NCBI RefSeq assembly: GCF_000218685.1
Contig: NW_006763304.1
Location: forward strand, 281,349-345,348
Direction of reading: 5' to 3'
DNA: 64,000 nt
Source of the DNA: Serpula lacrymans var. lacrymans S7.9
Taxonomy: Eukaryota; Basidiomycota; Agaricomycetes; Boletales; Serpulaceae
In this document: positions 48,389-59,653 of the stretch, piece by piece
Layout of the letters: every line of letters begins with the position of its first letter
Position numbering within the stretch: position 1 is the first letter of the stretch
Translations under genes and position numbers: made by a program
Notes under the pieces: model-generated
The model's input: the letters and a program-made list of their open reading frames with translations, nothing else
What the model was told of the DNA's origin: nothing
Database searches by the model: none

Positions 48389-48794
48389 ATGCGCGTTGCA
48401 GTGCGAAGGCTAATGACTCGTTCCTGGAGCAGTCACGTTCTTTCTGGACTCCTTCTACCATCTGACAAACATGAGGCATACTCGTGTAGCCCATCTATGG
48501 ATGTCTCAAGAAGTTACATGATCCGATGCAGCCCAACAGTGCATACACAAGCGGCTTCAGTGCAGGGTTTGACGCCGAGCGTTTATGATCGCATCCGACA
48601 ACTAAGCTTTGAGCTTAAACAAGAATTCGAGAACAGATGGGAGGTGAGCGTCTATCTCGCATCGCGACGAAAGAAGTAAACTTCGGGGTTGTTGTTTTAA
48701 AAGCGTGCCACTGCAGCAGGACTACAGCCATACAGCGCGTGCACTACACGTTGCGAACGTGGACCCTCAAATGTCAATATCATTAGTTTGGTGA
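48389..48794 (+). CDS. Possible small two-exon gene of unknown function
   Basis: Exon 1 (48389-48643) and exon 2 (48717-48794) join in frame over a 73-nt intron (GTGAGC, CAG), giving 110 residues. Exon 1 begins with a basic stretch (M-R-V-A-V-R-R-L-M-T-R) that could be a mitochondrial presequence. It later has an amphipathic helix (D-R-I-R-Q-L-S-F-E-L-K-Q-E-F-E-N-R-W-E). Exon 2 continues with Q-D-Y-S-H-T-A-R-A-L. The frame could start earlier at 48290. No branch point is convincing and I recognise no family, so the gene is tentative. Confidence 0.35.
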
Positions 48795-48930
48795 TCCCCC
48801 AAGATGATAAGAACGGGATAGGGCGTTCTTGTTCGCTTTTTCTCTTGAAGCGACCTGCATCCTCTTATAGCGTCACAGCCTCAGCTCCTGTTTCATTCCC
48901 AGCCTCTGTTGTTCTCCACCCAGACCAACC

Positions 48931-50509
48931 ATGAACTTCGCATCATACCTCACAGACCTTCCTGAAGACCTTCCTCCAGTTCTAGTTGATGGACTCACGC
49001 TATGGTACGTCCATTCACGATAGGTGCGACTGGACAGCAGTTTATGCTATAACAGGGAAGAGAGAACAAGCGTCTCTCGTGGTCTATTGTTACAAAATCC
49101 AGGTGTCTGCTCGCAGTCGGAAATCAACTATCCTCACTTCGATATATCCGACAATGATTATCCAGACGAAGAGCTCGCGTTTCAAACTTACATCGACGTA
49201 ACTCAGTCAGACAATACTCAATCATTCTCAGAAGTACGGTTTTACGTCTTGTCCAATGTGTTTTGATACTGAGAAGGTTACTTAGATTCCACAATTGCGG
49301 CTCATACCTCCCATATTTTCACCCACTTCATCGGCTTCACCTTTCCTACCAGAACTGTCCCCAGACTCATCACCACTGAGTGTGGCGTCTTCTAGTGTAC
49401 CGATCACACCCGAATTTGGCGTGTGTATGACAGATATTGAGCTTTCCCCGAGCAGAGCAAGCGACCATTCAAGATTTTACCACCAGGAGGATGATTACTC
49501 GTATCTTTCAGATGACGATCATATCCCTCTACTCGAAGATGTTATCAGCAAGCAGATCGCTGAAGGTGAAAAGCCTTTCAATGCGTACACACCTTTACCA
49601 GAAAGTCCCATCCTACGGCACAGCGAGTCAGTATTGTCACCCTCGAGTTCTTCCACTCATCCAGCCTCGTCGAAAAGCACATGTGACACAGTGTTCCCGT
49701 CTCAGATCGCACCACTTTCATTATATGTGGATGAAGTTTCTCCATCACCAACTTCTGTTCCTGTAACGGAGTCCCGGAATAACAGAGAACTTATTTCATC
49801 TCCCGCATCTACGGGCGTGCCTAGACACTCCTCAGCAGCTTCGTCATCGTCCATACAGCACTCGAAACGACCTCTTTCCCATGCCTCTAAATCAAGCTCA
49901 CCCGGTACGTCAAGGTCCGCCGAAATGGCGAACAGCCGTCGCGGAACATCACTTCGTTCCTTCAATCGTACCACAATCAAATCTGAATCCGTCGACCGTG
50001 ACACACAGTCAGCTCATGTTCCTAAAAAACGTCGTCGCGAGCTGTCACCTGTTTTGCGTGTAGCGTCGCCCGTGCCTTCCAAAGACGACAGCGAGACATA
50101 CTTGGGACAGCTTGTTGATAGCGATGACGATGAGACTGATGATGAATACGTGCCAAGTCGTTCAACCCGACCACGTCAACCAAAGCGACGGCGAACCAGT
50201 ACTTCGTCTGTCACCTCTAGGACTGGAAAGAGTAAGCCGAATAGAGATTTGAAAAGAAACTCCAATCGACTTACGGAAGCGACGAGCTCCGAGTCGGCTG
50301 GTGCAAAGCAACCCAAGTGTCGATTTTGTGGGAAGACTTCGTTCACGCGCGAGCACGATGCTCGGCGACACGAAGAACTATCCTGTTCAGCAAATCCTGC
50401 CCGGAAGGCTGTTAATTGTGAATGCAACATCTGTGGCAAGGTGCTGTCGCGACCCGATGCTCTCATAAGGCATGCCATCAAGCACGAGAAGAAGAGTCTC
50501 TTGCGATGA
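48931..50509 (+). CDS. C2H2-type zinc-finger protein 2
   Basis: Three exons (48931-49004, 49056-49233, 49286-50509) give 491 residues. The first 80 residues are acidic (P-H-F-D-I-S-D-N-D-Y-P-D-E-E-L), possibly a transactivation region. A long Ser/Pro-rich section follows with a basic patch (P-K-K-R-R-R-E-L), a likely nuclear signal, and an acidic block D-D-D-E-T-D-D-E. Two C-terminal fingers come next. The first is C-x2-C-x13-H-x4-C (C-R-F-C-G-K-T-S-F). The second is C-x2-C-x12-H-x3-H (C-N-I-C-G-K-V-L-S). The protein ends basic. Probable transcription factor, paralogous to the zinc-finger gene upstream. Confidence 0.82.
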
Positions 50510-50991
50510 CAAGTATGTGTTTGTTGGGTTTACCTTTGTGTCTTGCATCGATGAGATTTTTCCTCCACCACAAATGTCGTTGCATCTCGATCTTGTAGCC
50601 GCCTATGATGATCCTTGTCCGCAGCCCTGAATATACCCTTTTCCTTGCGCGATGAACGATTGCTTGTGATAAAATGATTCGAAGAGCCTTTTACTAGTAA
50701 AACTTCTAGTGGTTTACAAAGTCCTTGGGTGAAGGTCTGCACCATCTGAGTTTCGAATTACTTGAATTGGGAAACCACAGCCTCATCCGGGGTTTGCCGG
50801 CAGGGTGACTGAGAGGCTGTCCATGATTCCTGAAGTTGACATTCGACCACTTTCAGGTATTCTTCTTTGTTCTTTGACAGCGGATATCCAGGTCTTCTTC
50901 AGTACACCGCGATTCATACCATAAAAAGTATCAAAGGGTAAGTAAGGCGTAACACATCCGTCAGGGTACTTATCGAGGATATCTATCGCAG
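50510..50991. other. Intergenic region, no gene seen
   Basis: This holds the 3' end of zinc-finger gene 2 and the promoter of the RBM18-like gene. A minus-strand open frame (50783-51118) overlaps the next gene's first exon and is discussed among rejected items. Confidence 0.4.
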
Positions 50992-52166
50992 ATGAGCAAT
51001 GAAATTGATCTAGAGCACAGTCTTGGAGAGTCCAGTACCACAACCAGTCATCTATATATTCCTCCTCAAGAAGAAGCTGTCGAAAGCGTTTCAGCACCTT
51101 CGGCCGCTCGCACTCCACAGTTACTTAAAGATAGGCTTTACATTGGAAATCTCCATCCTACAGTAGACGAGTCAGTCCTACCAGCTATGCGCGACCTACT
51201 CGACTGATTTGAATCTTGACAGATACACACTGTTGCAAATTTTCTCGAAATTTGGGAAGATATCCAAACTCGATTTCCTCTTTCACAAGACAGGACCTAG
51301 TAAAGGCAAGCCGCGCGGCTACGCCTTCGTAGAATTTATTAATCAGAAGGTATGTTGTTCCTCCTTTCATGGAGAACACCTCGCTCACCCCGGGCACCAT
51401 TTTTACACATTTTGAATTCGTCTACACCTCCTTTCTTAACCACACCCGGGGGGACTGGGGATTGATCTCTTCGAAATCACTTTTACTTCATGTCAAGAAG
51501 CCCTCACATTTTCTGAATAGGATGCGAACAAGGCTCTCGATGGCGCAAACGATAAACTTCTACGTGGTCGTAAACTGGTCGTGACGTATGCACACCAAGC
51601 GCCTCTAGATCAAAACGCCGGAGGGGCTTATAACGGGAAAAGAAGAATGGCAGACGCATATCGACCTACTGCACTCAGTATATTAAAGAGCGCTACGGGT
51701 GGACGACAAGACAGGTGTGCATATATTCAGATATCCACGAGTAGCGTAGACTGAGCTCACACTCTTTAGAACAAAGGATAAAATCGCTCAGATGGAAGCC
51801 AAGTTAAGGCAGATGGAAGCCAGTTCCTCCCCTTCGCAACCCTCATCGCGGATGTCCAATTTATCATCGTTACCTGCGAAGCCTCTGTTTTCCCCTTCAC
51901 CAGGAAATTCAGAGGGCCGCCACGTAAATAAAAATACTTCCTCTAACTCACGCTTCAGGACTTCTCAATATCCGAGTCAGAGGCTCCACTCGAATACAAA
52001 TCAAACGTTACTTCAGGCACCCGCTACCCTTCCTTTCCAGAACACCACTCTTTACAAAGGAGAATCGGCATCACAATCACCTGTCCCTCCTCCAAATAAG
52101 GGGAACGAGTCGATTGTTCCGAAACAGTCGATACTAGGTGTAAAGATATTGAAGGGGAAGAAATGA
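50992..52166 (+). CDS. RBM18-like RNA-binding protein (single RRM)
   Basis: Four exons (50992-51170, 51223-51349, 51521-51714, 51770-52166) give 298 residues. The RRM spans about residues 48-130. RNP2 is L-Y-I-G-N-L, RNP1 is R-G-Y-A-F-V-E-F, and between them comes Y-T-L-L-Q-I-F-S-K-F-G-K-I-S-K-L-D-F-L-F-H-K in the pattern of RBM18. After the domain comes K-L-V-V-T-Y-A-H-Q-A-P, also RBM18-like. The last exon is a short helix (K-D-K-I-A-Q-M-E-A-K-L-R-Q-M-E-A) and a Ser/Pro-rich tail ending K-I-L-K-G-K-K. RBM18 has an uncharacterised role in RNA metabolism. All joins keep frame and use GT-AG ends. Confidence 0.87.
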
Positions 52167-53600
52167 TAGCCGACGGGTGGCGAGGTTGGACATTTACTTT
52201 GTGGCAGGGATGTTATCCCAAATATTGTTTCCATATGTATAGTTCGTGATTACTCATTCTTTACTCGTCCGGAAGCTGATCTCGTGAAAGACAGCTTTCT
52301 TGAACGCACGATCGAATTCATAATGACATTCAGAGAACAGTGATGTAATGAATTTGGCCCCGATCTATTGTTGCAATCTTTCAGGCCTAGCACTGCTAGC
52401 GTAGGACGTGTATCTTGACATATACAGATGCTGACGGTGTATCCCCCTTTCACTCTATCGTTTACAGACAAACACTTTTCCATAACATCACCAAGTGATT
52501 TCGGGCTGCTCCGGAAAAAGTCTTGTGAGCCCACTTCTTTGACACCCCAACGTCCATTGTTAATCGTATCTTACGATCGCTTTAACATTATTATGGTACG
52601 ACGTTTACTTCAGGGCTATCGATCTGAAGTTGGCCTATCATGGCCGCCGTTCTGAAGTTCTGAACGAGCTAACAGCGATGATTTACGTATACACGGAATC
52701 ACAAATGTAGGTTGGAATCCACGGTAAGCTGGGCTACTTATTGTAATGGTAATTCAACTCAGCATCTGATTGCTCGTACGTTCTCTTACAAAACATTCTG
52801 CACTAGTCATAATAGCAGGCTGTGACAGCTGCGGAGCAAGTTAATGCGACCTGGTGCTCATCCATAAACAGAAAGCGCCATAGGGTAACTGGAGATCGGG
52901 TGGCCGCATGCACTATCCGAAAACCAGAGGATTGGAGTGCGGTGATTTAAAACTATTGATTCGTTTTTCCGATCATGATGGTCCGAGACACCTACGTATA
53001 GGTGAAGTTGTTTCGGTTTGAAACTGTCGTCCAGGTAAGACCGCGGCGGTGCGTGCAAGGGAAGGTGGCTTCTCGAGTAGAGTATATATCGTTCCTAAAC
53101 TTTACATGATCCTCAGGTTCGTGCGAGAGTCTGCCCATGTTTTTGAATTTTTGACATTTCTCTGAGAGTCAATCGGTTATGGGAGGGAAGCGTGCGATAA
53201 AGATGGACTGGAACGGCCACACTGGGCAACAAGAATAAGTCGTGGGTCACCTGCAAACGCCATCTGCCCACGAATGCACGAGAGTTACTATGAATGGACG
53301 ACAAGGTCCGATCTAGCAGTAATTTGCGCCACACACCCCGCGGCTCATACCGACGGACCAAGGCAAACCTGTAGAAACCATTATCCCGAAATCCGACGTG
53401 ACGGTGCGGTATCATTCCATAAATGCATGGTGCTACCAATCATGGACTAGAAATTTCACTTGGAGTTGGTTCTGGAGCACCTGACTTTGGCATGGATTCA
53501 TAAGACAGTTCTCAGGTATTTATAATTAAACGTCCCATTCAATCCCCAAGTTAATCCTCACATCCTCTCTTCCCTCAGGTCCTAACCAACATTATCCAGA
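52167..53600. other. Intergenic region, no gene seen
   Basis: This 1.4-kb stretch has only short open frames on both strands (the longest is 108 codons at 53113-53439, minus) without motifs or splice logic. The last 80 bp before 53601 are pyrimidine-rich and likely form the catalase promoter and leader. Confidence 0.45.
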
Positions 53601-55622
53601 ATGCCTTCTAAGCAAGTTCTTGCCGCCAAAGACGGCGCTGTTTACACCACCTCTAATGGTGCACCTGTTGCTGAGCCTTATGCTGCTCAGCGAGTAGGTC
53701 CCCATGGTCCTCTTCTCCTACAGGGTATGGCGAACATGTTTGTCTAAAGTGTACACTATTGACGAGAACGTTCGATACCAGATTTCCACCATATCGACCT
53801 TCTTGCACACTTTGATCGTGAACGTATTCCGGAGCGTGTCGTACGTGTATCCAGTAGATCATAAACTGGCACATATGAACTCTTTCTCTCCTGCAGGTCC
53901 ACGCGAAGGGAGCTGGTGCACACGGCTACTTCGAGGTGACACACGACATCAGCGACATCACTTCCTCCAAGTTTTTCACTACCCCTGGAGTAAAAGCACG
54001 CACTACTGTCCGATTCTCCACTGTCGGTGGTGAATCAGGATCAGCCGATACTGCTCGTGACCCTCGTGGTTTTGCCATCAAGATTAGAACCGATGAGGGA
54101 AACCTTGACTGGGTGTTCAACAACACACCAGTATTCTTCATTAGGGACCCTGCTAAGTTCCCTCACTTCATTCACACTCAGAAGAGAGATCCGCAGACAC
54201 ACTTGAAAGACGCTGATATGTTCTGGGTAAGTTCATTATCGCAATCGTTACTTTTCGGCTTTATCGACTGTTCTATTCTAGGACTATCTCTCTCAGAACC
54301 CCGAGTCTGCTCATCAAATCACGATTCTCTTCTCTGATCGCGGGACTCCTGATGGATTCCACAACATGCATGGTTACTCTGGTCACACTTTCAAGTTCGT
54401 GAAGGATAATGGTTCATTCGTTTATGCTCAAATCCATCTCATTGCCGAGGGAGGCTTCAAGGTAAATAATACAGACGTTTTGAAGAATCGTTCATTCATC
54501 TGTCGTCTTACTTCATAGACCCTCACGAATGATGAAGCCGGAAAATTGGCGGGAGATAATCCTGACTATGGCACTCAAAATTTGTTCGAAACCATCGAAG
54601 CCGGAAAATACCCCACCTGGACTTGTTACGTTGTGAGTTACTACCCGTTTTTCATCTTGCTCGTCATGACCCCGCCTCTCTATAGCAAACAATGACGCCC
54701 GAACAAGCAGAGAAATTCCGGTACAATGTTCTCGATTTGACTAAAGTTTGGCCTCACAAGGATTACCCTATGCGGCCTCTGGGTAAACTCGTTCTTAATG
54801 AGAACCCTCAAAACTACTTTGCCGAGATAGAACAGGTATGTCGTTCTCGTTCTTCCACGATGTCATAAGACTGATGAACACTCCCAGGCCGCATTTGCTC
54901 CATCCCACCTCATTCCTTACTTCGAAGCTGCTCCGGATCCCGTCCTCCAGTCACGTCTCTTCTCTTACCCAGATACCCACCGTCATCGTTTGGGCGTGAA
55001 TTACAGCCAGATCCCAGTCAATGCTCCCATTGTACCCATTGCGAACTTCCAGCGTGATGGTTACATGACGATCAACAGCCAAGGAGCTCGTCCTAACTAC
55101 CAGAGCTCTTTCGCTCCTTTGACATACGTAAAGAACAAGGGCTCCATTAATGGCGCTGCGAGAGACTATGAAAGGGAAGCTAAGCACGATAACTGGGTCG
55201 GCGGTGCCTTCTGGGACTTGGCTGAGACCACCGAACGTAAGCCACGTCACATTTGGATAGCTCTTGACTCACAACGGCATGTTTGTAGTCGACTTTGAGC
55301 AACCTCGTGCATTGTACAGAGATGTCATGAACGACACGGACCGAGACCACCTTGTCTACAACATCTCTGTACACTTGGGTAACGTGAAGAGTGCTGAGGT
55401 CAAGGCCAGGACTTGTGAGTCGCCCTCTCTCCTCATTCATCATCCGCAACTTTTGCTAATATGTGATTAGTGTCTTACTTCGCCTCTGTTGATCAAACTC
55501 TTTCCGACCGCATTGCTAAAGCCATTGGTGCACCAACCGTCGGGCCTCTGAAAGTCAAACCCGCCTCGGAGGCTGTCCGCTTCAGGGCTGGCGTCGGGGC
55601 GTCCACTCAGTTCAGGCTCTAA
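53601..55622 (+). CDS. Small-subunit monofunctional catalase
   Basis: The enzyme splits hydrogen peroxide to water and oxygen with a heme. Nine exons (53601-53724, 53782-53840, 53897-54226 and six more, starting at 54282) give about 500 residues, the small-subunit size. The catalytic His lies in [14 protein letters not shown], the Asn in [14 protein letters not shown] and the heme-ligating Tyr in [14 protein letters not shown]. The N-terminus has no signal peptide. The C-terminus ends S-T-Q-F-R-L, not a canonical SKL-type peroxisomal signal. Intron 7 and intron 8 joins (E-L-D-F-E-Q-P-R and T-L-S-Y-F-A) keep frame. Confidence 0.93.
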
Positions 55623-56159
55623 TGCATAGAATGAACTAGCATCGAGCTGAAGATGGGTGTGTTGTATGATAACTAGGGAAACTAAATGTATCATTCAAAG
55701 GTGTAAGCACAGTTGTATTGAAATATGATGTTGTTCATCTGTACCATACCGAAGCATTTACAATACTAGAGCCGATGAACCAGTCATCGCAGATTAGACA
55801 TGTGAAACTTATGCTCGAAAACGTCATATGATAAGCTTTGAAACATGGTGTTGGTGTGGTAGGTATTTGTGTGCGGTGAAACTTGACATAGGCCATAGGT
55901 AATAAAGTAAGGACATTTACTAATCGAGTCAGTGGGGATATTTAGCGTCCAGGTTTAGTTTGATAGAGCTATTTACAAAATTTTAACTAAAGAGCAACTT
56001 ATGTGCTAGAAGGACATGGAGAAATAGTAGTGGGAGTCCGGATGTGGGCCGGGCCGGTCCACGGTTTTTGCCGCTATCATCATGCATATGGGGTTGTTTT
56101 TGTCACGGTGGACGAGCGACTCAGAGGGCACCGTGACCGACGGTGTGGTGTGAGCAGGA
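55623..56159. other. Intergenic region, no gene seen
   Basis: This 537-bp stretch between catalase and tfb5, both on the plus strand, holds the catalase 3' end and the tfb5 promoter. Open frames on both strands at about 56003-56251 are short and without motifs. Confidence 0.4.
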
Positions 56160-56621
56160 ATGAGAGCAATCAAAGGTGCATTTACTTTCTTGTTGGTGGG
56201 TGTAATCAAAGATTTAACATGCATGGTTAATATCAGGCGTTCTTTTGACATGGTATGTGCAATTCAGCATCCATTCACCGACATCCATTCATTTCTATCC
56301 TATTTTGTGTCAAACGGTTCAAACGACATTCCCCTATTTCTAACCCCATGAAAACTTGCAAATTTGGAACTTCCTCGTGCCCGTGTAGTGATTCAGCTGT
56401 AAAACAAATTCTTCTCACCATGAACGACAAAGCACCTTTCATCATAGAAGACCTCGATGACAACCACATCCTCATCAAGGCGGACGAAGAATACAGGGTC
56501 AGGCGTGAACTTGAAGCTGAGGTGAGGCTTTACTGTGTCTGGGGCCCTCAATGCCTTTGAATGCTGATATGCCCTTGGTTCTAAGCTGGAGAAAAATACG
56601 TATAGCTTAGAGACAAGCTGA
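56160..56621 (+). CDS. tfb5: TFIIH subunit Tfb5 (GTF2H5/TTDA)
   Basis: Tfb5 is the smallest TFIIH subunit and supports nucleotide excision repair and transcription. Four exons (56160-56175, 56237-56252, 56389-56521, 56586-56621) give 66 residues, near the family's 70. The start M-R-A-I-K-G-V-L-L-T-C-D matches the family, and A-V-K-Q-I-L-L and F-I-I-E-D-L-D-D-N-H-I align with the human protein. The end E-L-E-K-N-T-Y-S-L also aligns. Exons 1 and 2 are both only 16 nt and contribute the first ten codons. Unspliced frames at this locus lack the conserved N-terminus, so splicing is required. The second intron (136 nt) is longer than most here. Confidence 0.88.
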
Positions 56622-57021
56622 ATACGGAACATGCTATTTGTAGTATATGCAAACATACACTACAACGCGGTTAGTCTTTCGTGTTCCAACGCTCGTCTAT
56701 TCAAGTAAACTGACCCAGGTTCTGATGTCGCCCGTAACAGGGTCATCCGCTTAACCTCTAGTATTCCCAACTTGCAACGCTTTCGCTTTGCAACTTTGAC
56801 CACTCAATGTGCAGGAACAAGAGTGCAGCCGGAAAGTCCTATTCACGGCAGCTGTTTGTCTGTCATGTACAAAGCCGTCGGTGCGAGCAGAACGTCTCAA
56901 CTCTTGTGCGTGACGTATCAAATTTGTGATCCTGACCATTCAATGGCTAGGATGGAGGGGCTAGCAAATAATCTTGTGGTACACGACTATGTATCAGACA
57001 TGCTAAGATACTCAGGTTAAA
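56622..57021. other. Convergent intergenic region
   Basis: This lies between the 3' ends of tfb5 (plus) and the rhodanese gene (minus). The only open frames are short and antisense to each other. No gene was identified. Confidence 0.4.
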
Positions 57022-57645
57022 TCATGCTGGGGTCTTCCCACCTTCTCTCTGTACCCAGTCTAACCAAGAGCCCTCATAGTTGATGATGCTAGATCACATA
57101 TTAGCATCACAATCACCACTGATGATCAATCACTCACTTGTTGTACCCGTTTCGTTTTGCCACGTCGCATGCTGTCGCACTACGCTTTCCACTACGACAG
57201 TAGAAAACTACCTCTTGGTTCTTCTCCGGCTTGGCGAAACCGTGTTGAGTCTGGAATGCGGTGGAAGACAGATGTAGCGAATTCGCAAGCACAGATAGTG
57301 GCAAGTTCACTGAAGAAGGAATACTGCCTTGCATGACTTCATCAGGCTCACGAACGTCGATGAGATAAGCATCCTGGATTATACATTGAGTAAGATCAGG
57401 TATAGGCAGTGATAAACACATACGGGACTTGGGCTGAGAGTTTTGGGTTTAACTTGCTCATATGTTAGTACGGGACCTTGCCAATCCTTTTGCAATTTAT
57501 CATTCAATTTCCGGGCTGCTTTGAGCGCCTCGTCGGCTTTCGTGGACTCGTACCGCCTGAAGTGCAGATACGCAGGTTTGGGAGCTTGCCGAAGCTGAGC
57601 CCGCGCTACTGTGCGAGATGCACTCGAGAAAGCTATTCGCAGCAT
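57022..57645 (-). CDS. Mitochondrial rhodanese-domain protein
   Basis: Exon 1 (57645-57424) encodes an Arg/Ser/Ala-rich presequence (M-L-R-I-A-F-S-S-A-S-R-T-V-A-R-A-Q-L-R) without acidic residues for 35 positions, then a short helix. The later exons carry a single rhodanese fold: D-A-Y-L-I-D-V-R-E-P-D-E-V, then the active-site loop F-Y-C-R-S-G-K-R-S-A. The end, N-Y-E-G-S-W-L-D-W-V-Q-R-E-G-G, is the usual last helix of such proteins. The catalytic Cys is present, so a sulfur transferase is likely. The donor and acceptor in vivo are unknown. About 170 residues. Confidence 0.88.
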
Positions 57646-58938
57646 ATTCTGAGAATGTCGTCGTGTTTGTACTCTTAACAAGGAAATAGATTTATAGAGC
57701 TTGTGCGGACTTACACTGACTGTAAGCAGGTATATGAGCATTTCTTGCGTGCTTGCGCATATGTCACGTGAAACCTTAGGGCAGGTTGGATGTGGTCATC
57801 ACGATATCATCCGAAGACGGTGTCAGAGGTCCGTGAAACCTATTTTGCGATTGGTTGAAGCACAAATGCCGCAGTCTTTTTGGATCTCCACTTTTCTGTC
57901 CACCACCATGTCCCATCTCCTTCCTTTTTCCTCAACAACCTAGGTCGCCGTTCTAGCTACACGTAGCCATCGAGAGCGATGTTCGCGAGTAGCGTTTTTA
58001 TTCGATATCTTCTGCCGAACTATCTGTCTCAGGCTTCTGCCCTCATCGGGTGAGGCAATTTTGTGGTGTCACGGCGCATCGCAAGCGGAAGCGTAGTTCT
58101 CAACAAGCTTGCGGTGCTTCGTGATACTAGCAATCATTGTCACCTTCTGTGGCCAGAAATCTAGACAATCCATTCTCAAGCAGGCTGCATACCCAAGGCC
58201 ACTACCGAAGGCATTTTTGGGTTCGACGACGGATATCCCTGGATCAATGTTATCGTTCTCTACCACAAATGACTTCGCACTTCACTGCTTGGCGAAACAA
58301 ATGGCCTTAGGTTTCTGGACCTTCGCATGCCTGAATTGTGCAGTTTTTGTCGATGTTTTCTTTATATCTTCCACCATGGATTTGGATAACTCGACGATGG
58401 ATTCATTGTGCCTTACTCTGGGCAACGTCTTGGTGGCTTATCCATCGTGTCGACCTTCTGAATATGCTTACCTGTTGTCACCTGGTTGGAATCATGCTGG
58501 ACGATTGCACTATCATGGCGAATGTTCATTCTTCCACCCCCCTCGACGTACTCTGTTCCTCGCGGTCTAATTTAACTTTTCACAATCCCGTTCTTTGCAA
58601 TGGTCTTACGGACCGTGGATCTGGCGTGGTTATCAAAACCATGTTCTTCTCGCGCGCTAATAGCATCCCATGGTATCACTTGGCAAGACTCGATAATCAT
58701 TTAAATTCCGAATTTGGTGGCAGCTAACCCCGTGCCAAACCCAAAATTATTCCAAGAAATAACTCTTAGCAAAAATAAATTTAATTGTAGGTTTCTTTCG
58801 GTTGTTTCCGGTTTTCCTTTTTTTATCGGAAGTTGTGTGGTCCGAGCACCATCACAATCCGAGCGATCACCTGCCTTCGTCTTCAGTCGATTTTTTTTAT
58901 CACTCTCGATATCTTCGATATTCTTCTTTTTCGTCGCA
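57646..58938. other. Region without a confident gene
   Basis: It lies between the divergent starts of the rhodanese and copper-transporter genes, so 57646-58068 should include promoter. A possible decayed gene fills 58069-58702. 58703-58938 is T-rich on the plus strand and likely the Ctr leader. Confidence 0.4.
58069..58702 (-). pseudogene. Possible decayed gene of unknown function
   Basis: On the minus strand an ATG at 58702 opens M-I-I-E-S-C-Q-V-I-P-W-D-A-I-S-A-R-E-E. Protein-like segments follow in several frames. The last frame, covering N-E-S-I-V-E-L-S-K-S-M-V-E-D-I-K-K and then V-V-E-P-K-N-A-F-G-S-G, is interrupted only by a TGA at 58282-58284. It closes at 58069. Splice joins between the early segments are speculative. 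The opposite strand also has a 153-codon open frame (58109-58570), so coding strand and even coding status are uncertain. No family is recognised. Confidence 0.25.
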
Positions 58939-59653
58939 ATGAATTCAAACAACATGACTGGTATGGGCAACATGACCAGTACAGGCAACACGACCGGCAT
59001 GGGTGGAATGGGCTCCGGCACAAACATGTCGTCTATGATGATGGCGATGATGGTGCCATATCTGCACTTTGGCTCTGGAGATAATCTGATTTTCGAGGCG
59101 ATTAAACCGTCGACTGGGGGTGCCGTTGCTGGCGCTGGCATAGTCCTCATAGTATTCGCCATTTTGGAGCGTCTGGTTGCTGCTTCTAGACGCGCTCAAG
59201 AGGTTTACTGGATGCGCAAGTAGGTTTCTCTGCTCTTAGAATGAGATAACAATAATTTACACTATCTTGACTAGGGCATCGGCTTTGAAGTCGTTAGCTG
59301 CTTCTCAGGCCGGAATAGCTGGTCTAGCAGAGAAGCGCTTTGACTCTCCTGTTGAAGGTTGCGACGATAGGGAGCTTAGGATCGTTGCACCGTTCAATCT
59401 GAAGCACGATGTCATTCGTGGATTGTATCACGCTTTGCAGGCGTTGATGCTGTATGCCCTGATGTTGGCTGTCATGTAAGCTTAGCCCCTCGGTTATTTT
59501 GTTGTACTGTTATTGACTAGTGCACTTGATAACAGGACGTTCCAGGCTGCCTACATCATATGCATCGTCGCTGGTCTGGGAATTGGCGAGATGTTGTTTG
59601 GGCGGGTTGGAAGAGGAGTTAGGACTCATGCATCTCTCGGGGTTCTCTGTTGA
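58939..59653 (+). CDS. Ctr-family copper transporter, copy 1
   Basis: Ctr proteins import Cu(I) across membranes as trimers. Three exons (58939-59219, 59275-59475, 59536-59653) give 199 residues. The first 45 residues are Met/Gly/Asn/Thr-rich with repeated M-G-N-M, M-G-G-M and M-S-S-M-M-M motifs that bind copper. Three transmembrane segments follow: around residues 65-85, then a helix with the M-L-A-V-M (MxxxM) copper filter, then one with G-L-G-I-G (GxxxG packing). All hallmark motifs are present. It faces copy 2 tail to tail. Confidence 0.92.

Noticed and set aside
50783..51118. Minus-strand open frame of 111 codons overlapping the start of the RBM18-like gene
   Set aside because: Half of it is antisense to a well-supported coding exon, and no motif, promoter space or splice structure supports it.
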